From: Parasulfitobacter algicola
GTDB lineage: Bacteria > Pseudomonadota > Alphaproteobacteria > Rhodobacterales > Rhodobacteraceae
DNA: 38,389 nucleotides
Assembly: GCF_013315265.1 (NCBI RefSeq)
Contig: NZ_JABUFE010000017.1
Span: 1 to 38,389, forward strand
Reading direction: 5' to 3'
Part shown: piece after piece, positions 26,174 to 34,488 of the stretch
Layout: every line of letters begins with the position of its first letter
How positions within the stretch are numbered: position 1 is the first letter of the stretch
Notes under the pieces: generated by a model
Told to the model about the DNA's origin: nothing
The model's database searches: none
Seen by the model: the letters and a program-made list of their open reading frames with translations, nothing else
Made by a program: the position numbers and the translations under genes

Positions 26174-27091
26174 ATGCCGATCAAAATTCCATCCAATTTG
26201 CCCGCCTATGATGTGCTGACGAACGAAGGCGTCATGGTCATGGATGATGATACCGCGGCCCTTCAGGATATCCGCCCTTTGCGCATTGGGTTACTGAATT
26301 TGATGCCCAAAAAGATCCAGACAGAAAACCAGTTCGCGCGTTTGATCGGGGCCACCCCGTTGCAGATCGAACTGACCCTGATCCGGATGAGCGAACATCG
26401 CACCCGCAATACCGCCGCCGAACATATGCGCGAATTCTATAAGCCTTTTCAGGATGTTAAAGGTGAAAAATTCGATGGCCTTCTGATCACGGGCGCCCCG
26501 ATTGAACATTTGCCGTTCAATGATGTGACCTATTGGGATGAACTCAAGCAGGTGTTTGATTGGACACAGACCAACGTGCATTCGACCTTTGGTGTATGCT
26601 GGGGCGGCATGGCGATGATCAATTATTTTCACGGTGTGCAAAAGCATATTCTGGACGCCAAGGCCTTTGGCTGTTTCCGGCATAATAACCTGGCCCCCGC
26701 ATCCCCCTATTTACGTGGGTTTTCAGACGATTGCGTGATCCCGGTCAGCCGCTGGACAGAAATGCGCCAGGCTGAAATAGACGCGGCCTCGGGCCTGACC
26801 ACGCTTTTGGGCAGCGATCAAGTTGGCCCATGTCTTGTCGAAGACCCAGGCCACCGCGCGCTCTATATTTTCAATCATTTTGAATATGATAGCGGAACTT
26901 TGAAGCAGGAATACGACCGTGATATTGCCGAAGGAAAAGACATAAACGTGCCGATAAACTACTATCCCGGCGATGATCCGACAAAAACGCCGCAAAACCG
27001 CTGGAGATCACACGCGCACCTTCTATATGGCAATTGGATAAACCAGATTTACCAAACAACGAACTATGATCTTGAAAAAATTGGCCATTAG
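26174..27091 (+). CDS. metA: Homoserine O-acyltransferase MetA, acetyl-CoA type by key residue
   Basis: MetA activates homoserine for methionine synthesis. The 305-residue protein keeps the catalytic set in standard numbering: Cys142 in GVCWGG, His235 and Glu237 in FNHFEYD. Position 111, in [11 protein letters not shown], is Glu. In characterised enzymes Glu at 111 goes with acetyl-CoA and Gly with succinyl-CoA, so the product is predicted to be O-acetylhomoserine, although the usual label for this family is succinyltransferase. The start ATG at 26174 fits the family N-terminus ([11 protein letters not shown]). The stop overlaps the following hydrolase gene by 26 bases. Confidence 0.95.
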   Translation: MPIKIPSNLPAYDVLTNEGVMVMDDDTAALQDIRPLRIGLLNLMPKKIQTENQFARLIGATPLQIELTLIRMSEHRTRNTAAEHMREFYKPFQDVKGEKFDGLLITGAPIEHLPFNDVTYWDELKQVFDWTQTNVHSTFGVCWGGMAMINYFHGVQKHILDAKAFGCFRHNNLAPASPYLRGFSDDCVIPVSRWTEMRQAEIDAASGLTTLLGSDQVGPCLVEDPGHRALYIFNHFEYDSGTLKQEYDRDIAEGKDINVPINYYPGDDPTKTPQNRWRSHAHLLYGNWINQIYQTTNYDLEKIGH

Positions 27092-28052
27092 TCTTCTGAT
27101 CTCAACCTTGGCGCTTGCCGGATGTGGCGCCTATGTCGACCGCAAGGCCGGCAAACGCGAAGACATGGCCGAAGAAAATTATGGCCCCACAGGTCAGTTC
27201 ATCGATGTGAACGGCACCCGCGTACATGCCCATGTCGAAGGGCAGGGGCCTGATCTGATCTTGATCCACGGCGCATCTGGCAGTACGCGCGAATTCACGT
27301 TTCGCTTTATAGATCAACTGAAAGATCGCTATCGTGTGATCGCATTTGATCGGCCCGGCCTTGGTTGGACGCAGCGGCCCGGAAACCACGGCGGCGCCTT
27401 TAATTCAAGGGCCGAAAGCCCGCAGGAACAAGCGGTTTTGCTTAAAGCTGCTGCCGATAAACTTGATGTGCGCGACCCTATTATTCTGGGCCACAGTTAT
27501 GGGGGCGCTGTGGCATTGGCGTGGGTGTTGAAATATCCCAATCATGCGTCCGCTTTAGTGCCTGTGTCAGCCGCGTCAAACCCTTGGCCCGGTGGGCTTG
27601 GGCCGCTTTACGGCGTCAACTCGTCATCGATTGGCGGGGTAACTGTCGTGCCTTTGATAACGGCTTTTGCCCCTAAAAACCGGGTCGAAGGTGTGGTCGA
27701 CACGATTTTTGCGCCCCAGCCTACGCCATCCGGTTATGTTAATTACATCGGTATCGGGCTGACCCTGCGCCGCGAAACACTTCGCGCCAACGCGCAACAG
27801 GTCAATTCGTTACGACCGCACGTTGTGGGCATGTCAAAGCAATACAAAGATATCAACATCCCTGTCGAAATCGTGCACGGCGATGCTGATGATATCGTGC
27901 CGCTTGATATCCATTCCAGACCTTTGGCGACCCAAATCCCTGATGCCAATCTGACCATATTACCTGGCATCGGACACATGCCGCACCATGTTGCCGAAGA
28001 CGCGGTGATTGCGGCCATTGATCGTGCAGCGACCCGCGCTGGATTGCGCTGA
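27066..28052 (+). CDS. Alpha/beta hydrolase, probable lipoprotein
   Basis: The 328-residue protein has a lipoprotein signal with lipobox LAGC (Cys20), so it is likely anchored in the envelope. The fold follows: an oxyanion HGASGS near 68, the nucleophile elbow GHSYGG with Ser144, an acid in HGDADDIVP and the histidine in PGIGHMPHH. The start lies inside the metA gene (26-base overlap), so translation is probably coupled. Whether it helps methionine synthesis is unknown. The hydrolase type (esterase, haloperoxidase-like or epoxide hydrolase) cannot be told. Confidence 0.88.
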   Translation: MILKKLAISLLISTLALAGCGAYVDRKAGKREDMAEENYGPTGQFIDVNGTRVHAHVEGQGPDLILIHGASGSTREFTFRFIDQLKDRYRVIAFDRPGLGWTQRPGNHGGAFNSRAESPQEQAVLLKAAADKLDVRDPIILGHSYGGAVALAWVLKYPNHASALVPVSAASNPWPGGLGPLYGVNSSSIGGVTVVPLITAFAPKNRVEGVVDTIFAPQPTPSGYVNYIGIGLTLRRETLRANAQQVNSLRPHVVGMSKQYKDINIPVEIVHGDADDIVPLDIHSRPLATQIPDANLTILPGIGHMPHHVAEDAVIAAIDRAATRAGLR

Positions 28053-28094
28053 CCGTCTGCGCGGCGCATATTACCCGAAAATACGGAGACACCG

Positions 28095-28964
28095 ATGCAG
28101 CTTCCTTTTGACGGCGCAATCAGCCGCTTTTACCAAGAAACCGCGCCTGATGACATTCGGCAAGCGATCAAAGACAGCAGCAAAGGCGATATTCTAAACC
28201 CGCTTTACCATTACCGCGAACGCATGGATCGCAAGGAATACGAAGATCATCTGTATGCCTTGCAAATCGAAATGGTCAAATTGCAAAACTGGGCCAAAGC
28301 CAGTGGCACCCGGATTGCGATTGTGTTCGAAGGACGCGACGCGGCTGGAAAAGGTGGTACAATCAAACGGTTTCGTGAAAACCTGAACCCACGCGGCGCG
28401 CGGGTGATTGCACTGTCAAAGCCGACGGATCGCGAACGTAGCCAATGGTATTTTCAACGCTATATTGATCATCTTCCGGCGGGTGGTGAAATTGTATTCT
28501 TTGACAGATCCTGGTATAACCGTGGCGTTGTCGAACATGTTTTTGACTTTTGCACAGATGAACAGCGTGAACAGTTTTTCCAGCAAGTCTGTCCGTTTGA
28601 AAGCATGCTGGTCAGCGAAGGTATCCACTTGATCAAGATCTGGCTGAACGTAGGACGCGCCGAACAGTTGCGCCGTTTTCTTGCACGTGAAAGCGATCCG
28701 CTTAAGCAATGGAAGCTAAGCTCAATTGATGTCAAAGGGCTGGCGAAATGGGATGAATATACGGCCGCGATAAGTGAAACGATCAAGCGCAGCCATACCG
28801 ATGATGCGCCTTGGACTATCATCCGGTCTGATGGCAAGCGTCGCGCGCGTCTGGCGGCCATTCAATCGGTCTTGTCGCGCATCCCCTATGAAAAAAAGAA
28901 CGAAAAGGCCATCGGTGACATTGATGCCCATGTCGCCGGGGGGCCAGTGATCTGGGATGCCTAA
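28095..28964 (+). CDS. ppk2: Polyphosphate kinase 2 (PPK2 family)
   Basis: PPK2 enzymes use polyphosphate to phosphorylate nucleotides, mostly GDP or ADP. The 289-residue single-domain protein has Walker [14 protein letters not shown] (78-90), the lid-side [12 protein letters not shown] segment and Walker [11 protein letters not shown] (135-144), with the SDGKRRARL near the C-terminus. One domain and this length suit class I. It lies 42 bases after the hydrolase gene, with a GGAG site, and overlaps the tetR gene that follows by 8 bases. ppk1 is 5.5 kb downstream, so both directions of polyphosphate use are encoded here. Confidence 0.94.
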   Translation: MQLPFDGAISRFYQETAPDDIRQAIKDSSKGDILNPLYHYRERMDRKEYEDHLYALQIEMVKLQNWAKASGTRIAIVFEGRDAAGKGGTIKRFRENLNPRGARVIALSKPTDRERSQWYFQRYIDHLPAGGEIVFFDRSWYNRGVVEHVFDFCTDEQREQFFQQVCPFESMLVSEGIHLIKIWLNVGRAEQLRRFLARESDPLKQWKLSSIDVKGLAKWDEYTAAISETIKRSHTDDAPWTIIRSDGKRRARLAAIQSVLSRIPYEKKNEKAIGDIDAHVAGGPVIWDA

Positions 28965-29574
28965 GCGCGGATATCACCACGGCAATCTGCGCCCCGCGCT
29001 TGTAGATGCGGCGCTGATACTGATCGAACAGCGTGGCCCCATGGGCTTTACCCTGTCCGAAGCGGCAAAGACTGCAGGCGTCACACCTGCCGCTGTGTAC
29101 CGTCATTTTGCTGGCCGTGAAGATCTGATCGCTGAAGCGGCCCGGCAAGGCTATGCCATTTTTGCCGATTTGCTGGAGTATGCCTATTCTGACGGTAAGC
29201 CGTCTGCCTTGGCTGCGTTTTCGTCCACTGGCCGGGCTTATCTGGCTTTTGCGCGCAAATATCCGGGCCATTACATTGCGATGTTTGAAAGCGGTATTTC
29301 TATCCAGCGGACACCAGAACTGAATACGGTCGCAACCCGCGCTCTTGGCGTTTTGGAAAAAGCTGCAGTTGAGTTATCGCAGCACATCCCTGCAGATAAA
29401 CGCCCACCGCCACAGATGTTTTCCGCCCATATCTGGGCTATGTCACATGGCGTTGTGGAGCTGTTTGCGCGTGGCAGTCCTGGCACAAGGTCGCCTTTCC
29501 CGCCCGAAGATCTGCTGGAAACCGGCATCGGTATTTATTTGCGTGGTCTGGGTCTGATACCGCAAGACGGCTAA
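28957..29574 (+). CDS. TetR family transcriptional regulator
   Basis: The 205-residue protein has the TetR DNA-binding domain at about residues 12-58, with [24 protein letters not shown] as the helix-turn-helix, and a TetR C-terminal domain with an alpha-helical pocket. It is the last gene of the metA-hydrolase-ppk2 group by overlap with ppk2 (8 bases). Its target is unknown; ppk2 or the upstream repeats are candidates, although the array spacing is not typical of TetR sites. The stop overlaps the convergent peroxiredoxin gene by 4 bases. Confidence 0.9.
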   Translation: MPKRGYHHGNLRPALVDAALILIEQRGPMGFTLSEAAKTAGVTPAAVYRHFAGREDLIAEAARQGYAIFADLLEYAYSDGKPSALAAFSSTGRAYLAFARKYPGHYIAMFESGISIQRTPELNTVATRALGVLEKAAVELSQHIPADKRPPPQMFSAHIWAMSHGVVELFARGSPGTRSPFPPEDLLETGIGIYLRGLGLIPQDG

Positions 29575-30149
29575 CGGTCAGTGCTGGCCCCGCTTTTCAA
29601 CCAATTGATAACATCGGTTGCGTTTTGATCTGGCGGAAAGACGGGATAAAATGATTTGATAATCACGCCATCCCGCACGATCAACGTCAGCCGGTGCAAC
29701 AAGGTCATGCCCGCCGCTTGAAATGTAGGCAGATTCAACGCCTTTGTCAGCGCAAGCTTTGCATCTGACAGCAGTGGAAACGGCAAATGCAAGCGCGCTG
29801 CAGCCTCTGACTGATATGCGGTGTCTTGTGTCGACAGCCCAAAAAGATGATCTACACCAAGCGCTTTCAGCTCGGCAAAGTGATCGCGAAAGGCACAGGA
29901 TTGCGGTGTACAACCGCGTGCGCCGGGGATCATATCCCAGCCATCTGGCAAAGGTTGATCAGGCTGTCCGGTGCGTGGATAGGCATAAACAACCGTTATT
30001 CCCGATAGATGCGATAGATCGATCATGACGCCAGATGTCGAAGACAGCTGCATTTGCGGCAACATGGTCCCGGTCAGATGATCTGCAGCGCCATTGTCTT
30101 CTGGCTCAGGCAGTTCTGACCAATCTATCTTTTCCAGCGGGGTTTTCAT
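29571..30149 (-). CDS. Peroxiredoxin, BCP/PrxQ-like
   Basis: Thiol peroxidases of this kind reduce hydroperoxides. In 192 residues the active-site segment GCTPQSCAFRDH gives Cys80 as the peroxidatic and Cys85 as the resolving cysteine, the same C-x4-C spacing as in BCP. The thioredoxin fold continues with FPLLSDAKLALTKAL and a last LIVRDGVIIKSFYPVFPP strand pair. It is the third gene of a chain with proS and a SUKH protein, and its start overlaps the stop of the previous gene (TGATG). No signal peptide is seen, so it is cytoplasmic. Confidence 0.88.
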   Translation of the reverse strand: MKTPLEKIDWSELPEPEDNGAADHLTGTMLPQMQLSSTSGVMIDLSHLSGITVVYAYPRTGQPDQPLPDGWDMIPGARGCTPQSCAFRDHFAELKALGVDHLFGLSTQDTAYQSEAAARLHLPFPLLSDAKLALTKALNLPTFQAAGMTLLHRLTLIVRDGVIIKSFYPVFPPDQNATDVINWLKSGASTDR

Positions 30150-31165
30150 CAGTGAAACACTGCCGGCTTTGTAGCCTTATCAAAGATCTGTAATTCGATT
30201 TCGCCTGCGACCTCATCCGTGACGCGCAGTGTATCCCAAAGTGCTTTAAAATCACGAAAGGTGATTGCATCACGGCGCCAGTTTCCGCTGTAAAACTGGG
30301 CAAATACGATTTGATTGTGTGCATCTGGACGGCAATCCACCAGCATCGTTTCGCCGTAAAACTCACTGATGACGATTAGATGTTCGGCGCCCTGAAATAC
30401 GGAATTCGGAAGGTCCGCATATTCGGCGGTTTCTGACAATGTTTCGATACTGTCCACATCGAAAATCTCGCGGCAGGACGGAAACGGGTTTACCCAGTCC
30501 TGTTGATTATCAGGGCGTGGATTACGCACCGCGGGCACGACAACCTTGCGAACCGGACCGCCGTCTTGCAGGTGGTAAAGCGCTCGCAATCCATCGGGCA
30601 ATGTCAGCCCAAGCTCTTTCTCTTTTTTTTGGATCTGCGCTTCGGCGACCTGCAATGTCCAGTTTGGATCGTTGTATCTCTGTTCAAAGATCGTTTCAGC
30701 GGTCATGCGCAGGTCGCTTAGCTGAAATGCATTCTGGTTTTCGATATCTGATGTCTGTTGGGTCTTCCTGCGTGCATGTGCGTGATCCGCAAGCGTCAGC
30801 AGGCCCGAAAATCCCCCCACAATAGCGGCCACAATCAAGTCGCGTTGCAGGGCAGGAATGTAGTCGTAGTCGGGGTAAAACGCCGCGCTGATACCAAAAC
30901 CCACAAAGAAAAAAGCGGCAATCCCGAAAAATGACAATCCAGCCATGACGATCACGTCAAGCACCAAGTCCAATGTGTCTTTAAAGCCTTTGTCCCGTTT
31001 CAGATCGCTTCCAAAGTACATCGAAAAAACAAACGCCAGTGACAAAGGAACGATCACCCATGTCGATCGCCCCATAAAGCCGTAATAAAGTGCGATCGGG
31101 AACAGAGCCAACGAAAATGTCGCGGCCAGTGTTGAGATGACGCTGTCGTTTTTACTATCGCTCAT
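30149..31165 (-). CDS. Membrane-anchored SMI1/KNR4 (SUKH) domain protein
   Basis: The 338-residue protein has about four membrane segments (roughly 11-31, 36-52, 66-95 and 110-126). A soluble part follows, with a SUKH-like domain at about 172-315: an [22 protein letters not shown] start, a [21 protein letters not shown] centre and a DFKALWDTL end. SUKH domains often act as immunity proteins against toxins or as scaffold proteins. No toxin gene is seen here. Its ATG overlaps the proS stop (ATGA), and its own stop overlaps the peroxiredoxin start. The assignment of the SUKH domain is from pattern memory and needs a profile search. Confidence 0.75.
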   Translation of the reverse strand: MSDSKNDSVISTLAATFSLALFPIALYYGFMGRSTWVIVPLSLAFVFSMYFGSDLKRDKGFKDTLDLVLDVIVMAGLSFFGIAAFFFVGFGISAAFYPDYDYIPALQRDLIVAAIVGGFSGLLTLADHAHARRKTQQTSDIENQNAFQLSDLRMTAETIFEQRYNDPNWTLQVAEAQIQKKEKELGLTLPDGLRALYHLQDGGPVRKVVVPAVRNPRPDNQQDWVNPFPSCREIFDVDSIETLSETAEYADLPNSVFQGAEHLIVISEFYGETMLVDCRPDAHNQIVFAQFYSGNWRRDAITFRDFKALWDTLRVTDEVAGEIELQIFDKATKPAVFH

Positions 31166-32499
31166 GCTTTTCCGTAAATCTCGACAATACGGGATAGTGC
31201 GACATCGGGTGCCAGTTCTTCGCTTTCGCCTGTGCGGCGGCTGGTCAGTTCAACTACACCGTTTTTTAAACCACGCGGGCCGACAGTGATGCGCCATGGC
31301 AGACCGATCAGGTCCATCGTGGCGAATTTTGCCCCGGCCCGTTCTTTGCGATCATCATATAGCGGTTCAAAACCTTTGGCGGTCAAAGCGTTATAAAGGT
31401 CTTCGCAGGCTTTATCGGCGTCGGCATCGCCTTGCTTCAGGTTGACGATCCCGCAATGAAACGGTGTGACACCTTCGGGCCAGATAATACCATTATCATC
31501 ATGGCTGGCTTCGATAATCGCGCCCAAAAGGCGGCTAACACCAATGCCGTGGCTGCCCATATGCACAGGTACGGGCTTGCCATCGGGGCCCTGGACTGTC
31601 GCGCCCATTGCATCGGAATATTTCGTGCCAAAATAGAAAATCTGACCCACTTCGATGCCCCGTGCGGTGCGGCGGCGGTCTTCGGGCACTTTGGCGAATT
31701 CATCCGCATCGTGCGTTTCGTCAGTACGTGCATAGCGGCTTGTAAATTCATCCAGTATGCCCGCACATTGCTCCACATCGTCATAATCAATCTGACGATC
31801 CCCAAAGCTAAGATCGGTGACAGCACTGTCATAAAACACCTCGGACTCGCCCGTATCGGCCAAAACCAGGAATTCATGTGTGTAATCGCCACCAATCGGA
31901 CCACCGTCAGCACGCATCGGGATCGCTTTCAGCCCCATCCGTTCATACGTTCGCAGATAGCTGACCAAGTGGCGGTTATAGGCATGCAGCGCGTCTTCTT
32001 TGGTCAGATCAAAGTTATAGCCGTCCTTCATATAAAATTCACGGCCGCGCATCACGCCAAATCTTGGGCGCATCTCGTCGCGGAACTTCCATTGGATATG
32101 GTAAAGCGTCAGCGGCAAATCTTTATAGCTGCTGACATAGGATCGAAAAATATCGGTGATCATCTCTTCATTCGTGGGCCCAAACAGCATATCGCGATCA
32201 TGCCTGTCGCGGATCCGCAGCATTTCAGGGCCGTAGGCATCATACCGGCCGCTTTCACGCCACAGATCAGCAGGCTGGATCGTGGGCATCAGCATCGGAA
32301 TATGTCCTGCGCGCTGTTGTTCTTCATTCACGATCTGTTCGATGCGCTTAAGAACCTTGAACCCAAGGGGCAGCCATGAATAGATACCTGCCGCGTTCTG
32401 CTTGATCATGCCCGCCCGCAACATCAATCGGTGACTGGCGATCTGTGCCTCGGCCGGTGTTTCTTTCAGAACTGGCAAAAAATAACGGGACAGGCGCAT
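31162..32499 (-). CDS. proS: Prolyl-tRNA synthetase, short alphaproteobacterial form
   Basis: ProS charges tRNA-Pro. The start is set at the ATG at 32499, with an AAAGGA site six bases before it; a longer frame to 32556 lacks a ribosome site. The 445-residue enzyme has the class II motif 2 ([21 protein letters not shown]) and a C-terminal anticodon-binding domain that starts near 350. It lacks the roughly 180-residue editing domain of the 572-residue Escherichia coli enzyme, as is normal in this group. The SUKH gene follows with a 4-base overlap. Confidence 0.96.
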   Translation of the reverse strand: MRLSRYFLPVLKETPAEAQIASHRLMLRAGMIKQNAAGIYSWLPLGFKVLKRIEQIVNEEQQRAGHIPMLMPTIQPADLWRESGRYDAYGPEMLRIRDRHDRDMLFGPTNEEMITDIFRSYVSSYKDLPLTLYHIQWKFRDEMRPRFGVMRGREFYMKDGYNFDLTKEDALHAYNRHLVSYLRTYERMGLKAIPMRADGGPIGGDYTHEFLVLADTGESEVFYDSAVTDLSFGDRQIDYDDVEQCAGILDEFTSRYARTDETHDADEFAKVPEDRRRTARGIEVGQIFYFGTKYSDAMGATVQGPDGKPVPVHMGSHGIGVSRLLGAIIEASHDDNGIIWPEGVTPFHCGIVNLKQGDADADKACEDLYNALTAKGFEPLYDDRKERAGAKFATMDLIGLPWRITVGPRGLKNGVVELTSRRTGESEELAPDVALSRIVEIYGKA

Positions 32500-32567
32500 G
32501 TGTATTCCTTTGACAAACGTTTCTAGCGGTTTAGGGCAGCCCGATTGCGCAAGCAAGCGCCAGACCA

Positions 32568-32589
32568 GCCGTTTATCGCATTAAACGGC
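32568..32589. repeat. Hairpin GCCGTTTA/TAAACGGC in divergent promoter region
   Basis: Eight-base arms (32568-32575 and 32582-32589) flank a 6-base loop. The site lies between proS (-) and the AI-2E-type permease (+), just before a TACAAT hexamer (32600-32605). A second small inverted pair, CATGAC/GTCATG, is at 32616-32632. An operator role is possible for either gene; no terminator is needed here. Confidence 0.45.
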
Positions 32590-32667
32590 GCTTTTGCGGT
32601 ACAATCAGGGGCTTGCATGACATTGCGTCATGGGCGATGTCATAACAAAGAGAATTTAAGGACAAAA

Positions 32668-33768
32668 ATGGCTTTACCCGTTCAACAACAGGCAAAATTC
32701 TGGGGGCTCGCGATTGCGGTCTTCATGGGCATTCTTTGGTTTTTAGGCGATGTTATCCTGCCATTTGTTCTGGGTGGGGCGATTGCCTATTGTCTGGATC
32801 CGATTGCCGACAAGCTGGAAAAATGGGGTGCAAGCCGTGTTCTGGCGACAGTGATCATTACAGTTTCGGCGATTGTGATCTTTGTTCTTGCGATGCTTCT
32901 GATCGTGCCAACGCTTGTATCACAGGCAAGTGACTTGATCGCAGTTGCGCCGAAGCTGTTTCAAGATTTGCAAAGTTTTCTGACTGATCGTTTTCCGTCG
33001 CTTGTCGATGCCGGGTCGCCGATGCGCCAACAGCTGCAAGCCATCGGAGAGGCGATCCAATCCCGTGGCGGCGAGTTACTGAATTCTGTGCTCAGTTCAG
33101 CGATGGGCGTGATCAACGTCGTCGTGCTGATTGTTCTGGTGCCGGTCGTCACCTTTTATCTGTTGCTGGATTGGGACCGGATGGTTGCCAAGATCGACGA
33201 TCTGTTGCCACGTGATCATGTGCATACAGTACGCAAATTGGCTAAGGAAATGGATAAAACGCTGGCATCGTTTATTCGGGGCATGGGCACGGTCTGTCTG
33301 GCGCTTGGTACCTATTATGCTGTCGCACTAATGGCGGTTGGTCTGCAGTTCGGCTTGGTCGTCGGGTTTATCGCAGGGTTGATCACTTTTATCCCCTATG
33401 TCGGCGCGCTGGTTGGTGGAATGCTGGCGATTGGGTTGGCGCTGTTTCAGTTCTGGGGCGATTGGACATCGCTTGGTATGGTCGCTGGTATTTTTATCGT
33501 CGGCCAAATTATCGAAGGAAATATTCTGACGCCAAAACTGGTGGGTGACAGTGTGGGGTTGCATCCCGTCTGGTTGATTTTTTCGCTATCCGTTTTTGGG
33601 ACATTGTTTGGATTTGTCGGAATGCTGGTTGCTGTGCCTGTTGCAGCTATGTTTGGTGTTCTGGCGCGATTTGCGATCAACGAATACAAAGGTGGGCTAC
33701 TTTACAACGGCTATAGCGGTCTGGCGCAAGACTCACCCGAAGATGATGAAACCACGGGCAATGGCTAA
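32668..33768 (+). CDS. AI-2E/PerM family transporter
   Basis: The start is set at the ATG at 32668, giving 366 residues; the 41 upstream codons hold no domain. The protein has two early helices (about 12-50), a helical soluble segment, and about five further helices, with the central FIPYVGALVGGMLAIGLALFQF and late GNILTPKLVGDSVGLHPVWLIFSLSVFG that mark the AI-2E exporter/PerM group. In this group most members have no proven cargo, and the link with autoinducer-2 holds for few. hdaA follows with a small overlap, as in other Rhodobacteraceae. Confidence 0.9.
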   Translation: MALPVQQQAKFWGLAIAVFMGILWFLGDVILPFVLGGAIAYCLDPIADKLEKWGASRVLATVIITVSAIVIFVLAMLLIVPTLVSQASDLIAVAPKLFQDLQSFLTDRFPSLVDAGSPMRQQLQAIGEAIQSRGGELLNSVLSSAMGVINVVVLIVLVPVVTFYLLLDWDRMVAKIDDLLPRDHVHTVRKLAKEMDKTLASFIRGMGTVCLALGTYYAVALMAVGLQFGLVVGFIAGLITFIPYVGALVGGMLAIGLALFQFWGDWTSLGMVAGIFIVGQIIEGNILTPKLVGDSVGLHPVWLIFSLSVFGTLFGFVGMLVAVPVAAMFGVLARFAINEYKGGLLYNGYSGLAQDSPEDDETTGNG

Positions 33769-34447
33769 GCAGCTTGGGCTAGACCTGCCCAGCAAAGCGG
33801 CGTTAGGGCGTGACGATTTTTTTATTTCCCCAGCAAATGCGATTGCGGTTGCGACGCTTGAGAATTGGCAAAATTGGCCCAACCGCAAGTTGGTTCTGGC
33901 GGGTCCACGAGGATCTGGTAAAACCCATCTGACGCATGTCTGGGCCACTGAAACCGGTGCGATGGTTATTGCAGCGACTGACCTAGCAGGCATTCCTGTA
34001 GAAGATACCGCCTCTGCTTCTTGCATCGCCATCGAAGACATTCCCGACATTGCTGGAAATCCCAACGTCGAGCGTGCACTGTTTCATCTGCACAATCTTG
34101 TTCTGGCCCAGAACGGTACACTTTTATTGACTGGTGATACGGCCCCGTCGCGCTGGCCTCTTGATTTGCAGGATCTTGCCAGTCGAATGCAGGGCACGTC
34201 TGTTGTGGCGCTTGAGCCCCCTGATGATCAATTGTTGTCTGCCGTTTTGCTGAAACTTTTCGCTGACCGGCAACTGACGCCAAAGCATACTGTGATCAGC
34301 TATCTGATTGCCAATATGGATCGGTCGTTTGACATGGCCGGACGTGTCGTGGCCGAAATGGATCGGCTTGCTTTGGCAGACCGGCGCAAGCTGAACCGTG
34401 GCCTTGCCAGCGATGTGCTGGACATTCTGCGCGATCCATCAACATAA
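33761..34447 (+). CDS. hdaA: HdaA-type DnaA regulatory inactivator (AAA+)
   Basis: Hda proteins bind the replication clamp and promote ATP hydrolysis by DnaA, so that initiation is not repeated. The product has 228 residues if it starts at the ATG at 33761; earlier in-frame ATGs at 33743 and 33746 add six. The N-terminal KQLGLDLP resembles the clamp-binding motif. Walker A GPRGSGKTH lies at 48-56, and the IAIEDIPDI segment is Walker B. The gene overlaps the permease stop by 8 bases or more, and ppk1 follows. Confidence 0.87.
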   Translation: MAKQLGLDLPSKAALGRDDFFISPANAIAVATLENWQNWPNRKLVLAGPRGSGKTHLTHVWATETGAMVIAATDLAGIPVEDTASASCIAIEDIPDIAGNPNVERALFHLHNLVLAQNGTLLLTGDTAPSRWPLDLQDLASRMQGTSVVALEPPDDQLLSAVLLKLFADRQLTPKHTVISYLIANMDRSFDMAGRVVAEMDRLALADRRKLNRGLASDVLDILRDPST

Positions 34448-34465
34448 TTGTCACCATACCGTCAC
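34448..34465 (+). promoter_or_regulatory. Putative PHO box upstream of ppk1
   Basis: TTGTCAC, 4 bases, CCGTCAC: two 7-base direct repeats with the 11-base period of a PhoB box, whose consensus half-site is CTGTCAT. Five of the seven bases match in each half. A GATATG hexamer at 34476-34481 could be the -10 box, which would place the transcript start almost at the ATG. Confidence 0.5.
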
Positions 34466-34488
34466 AGCAAATTGCGATATGGTCCCTT

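Noticed and set aside
25923-26219. A 98-codon frame between the DMT permease and metA
   Set aside because: It covers the repeat array and runs into metA in another frame. The peptide has odd composition and no start signal.
31432-32379. A 315-codon plus-strand frame opposite proS
   Set aside because: proS is certain on the minus strand, and the plus frame has no family likeness or ribosome site.
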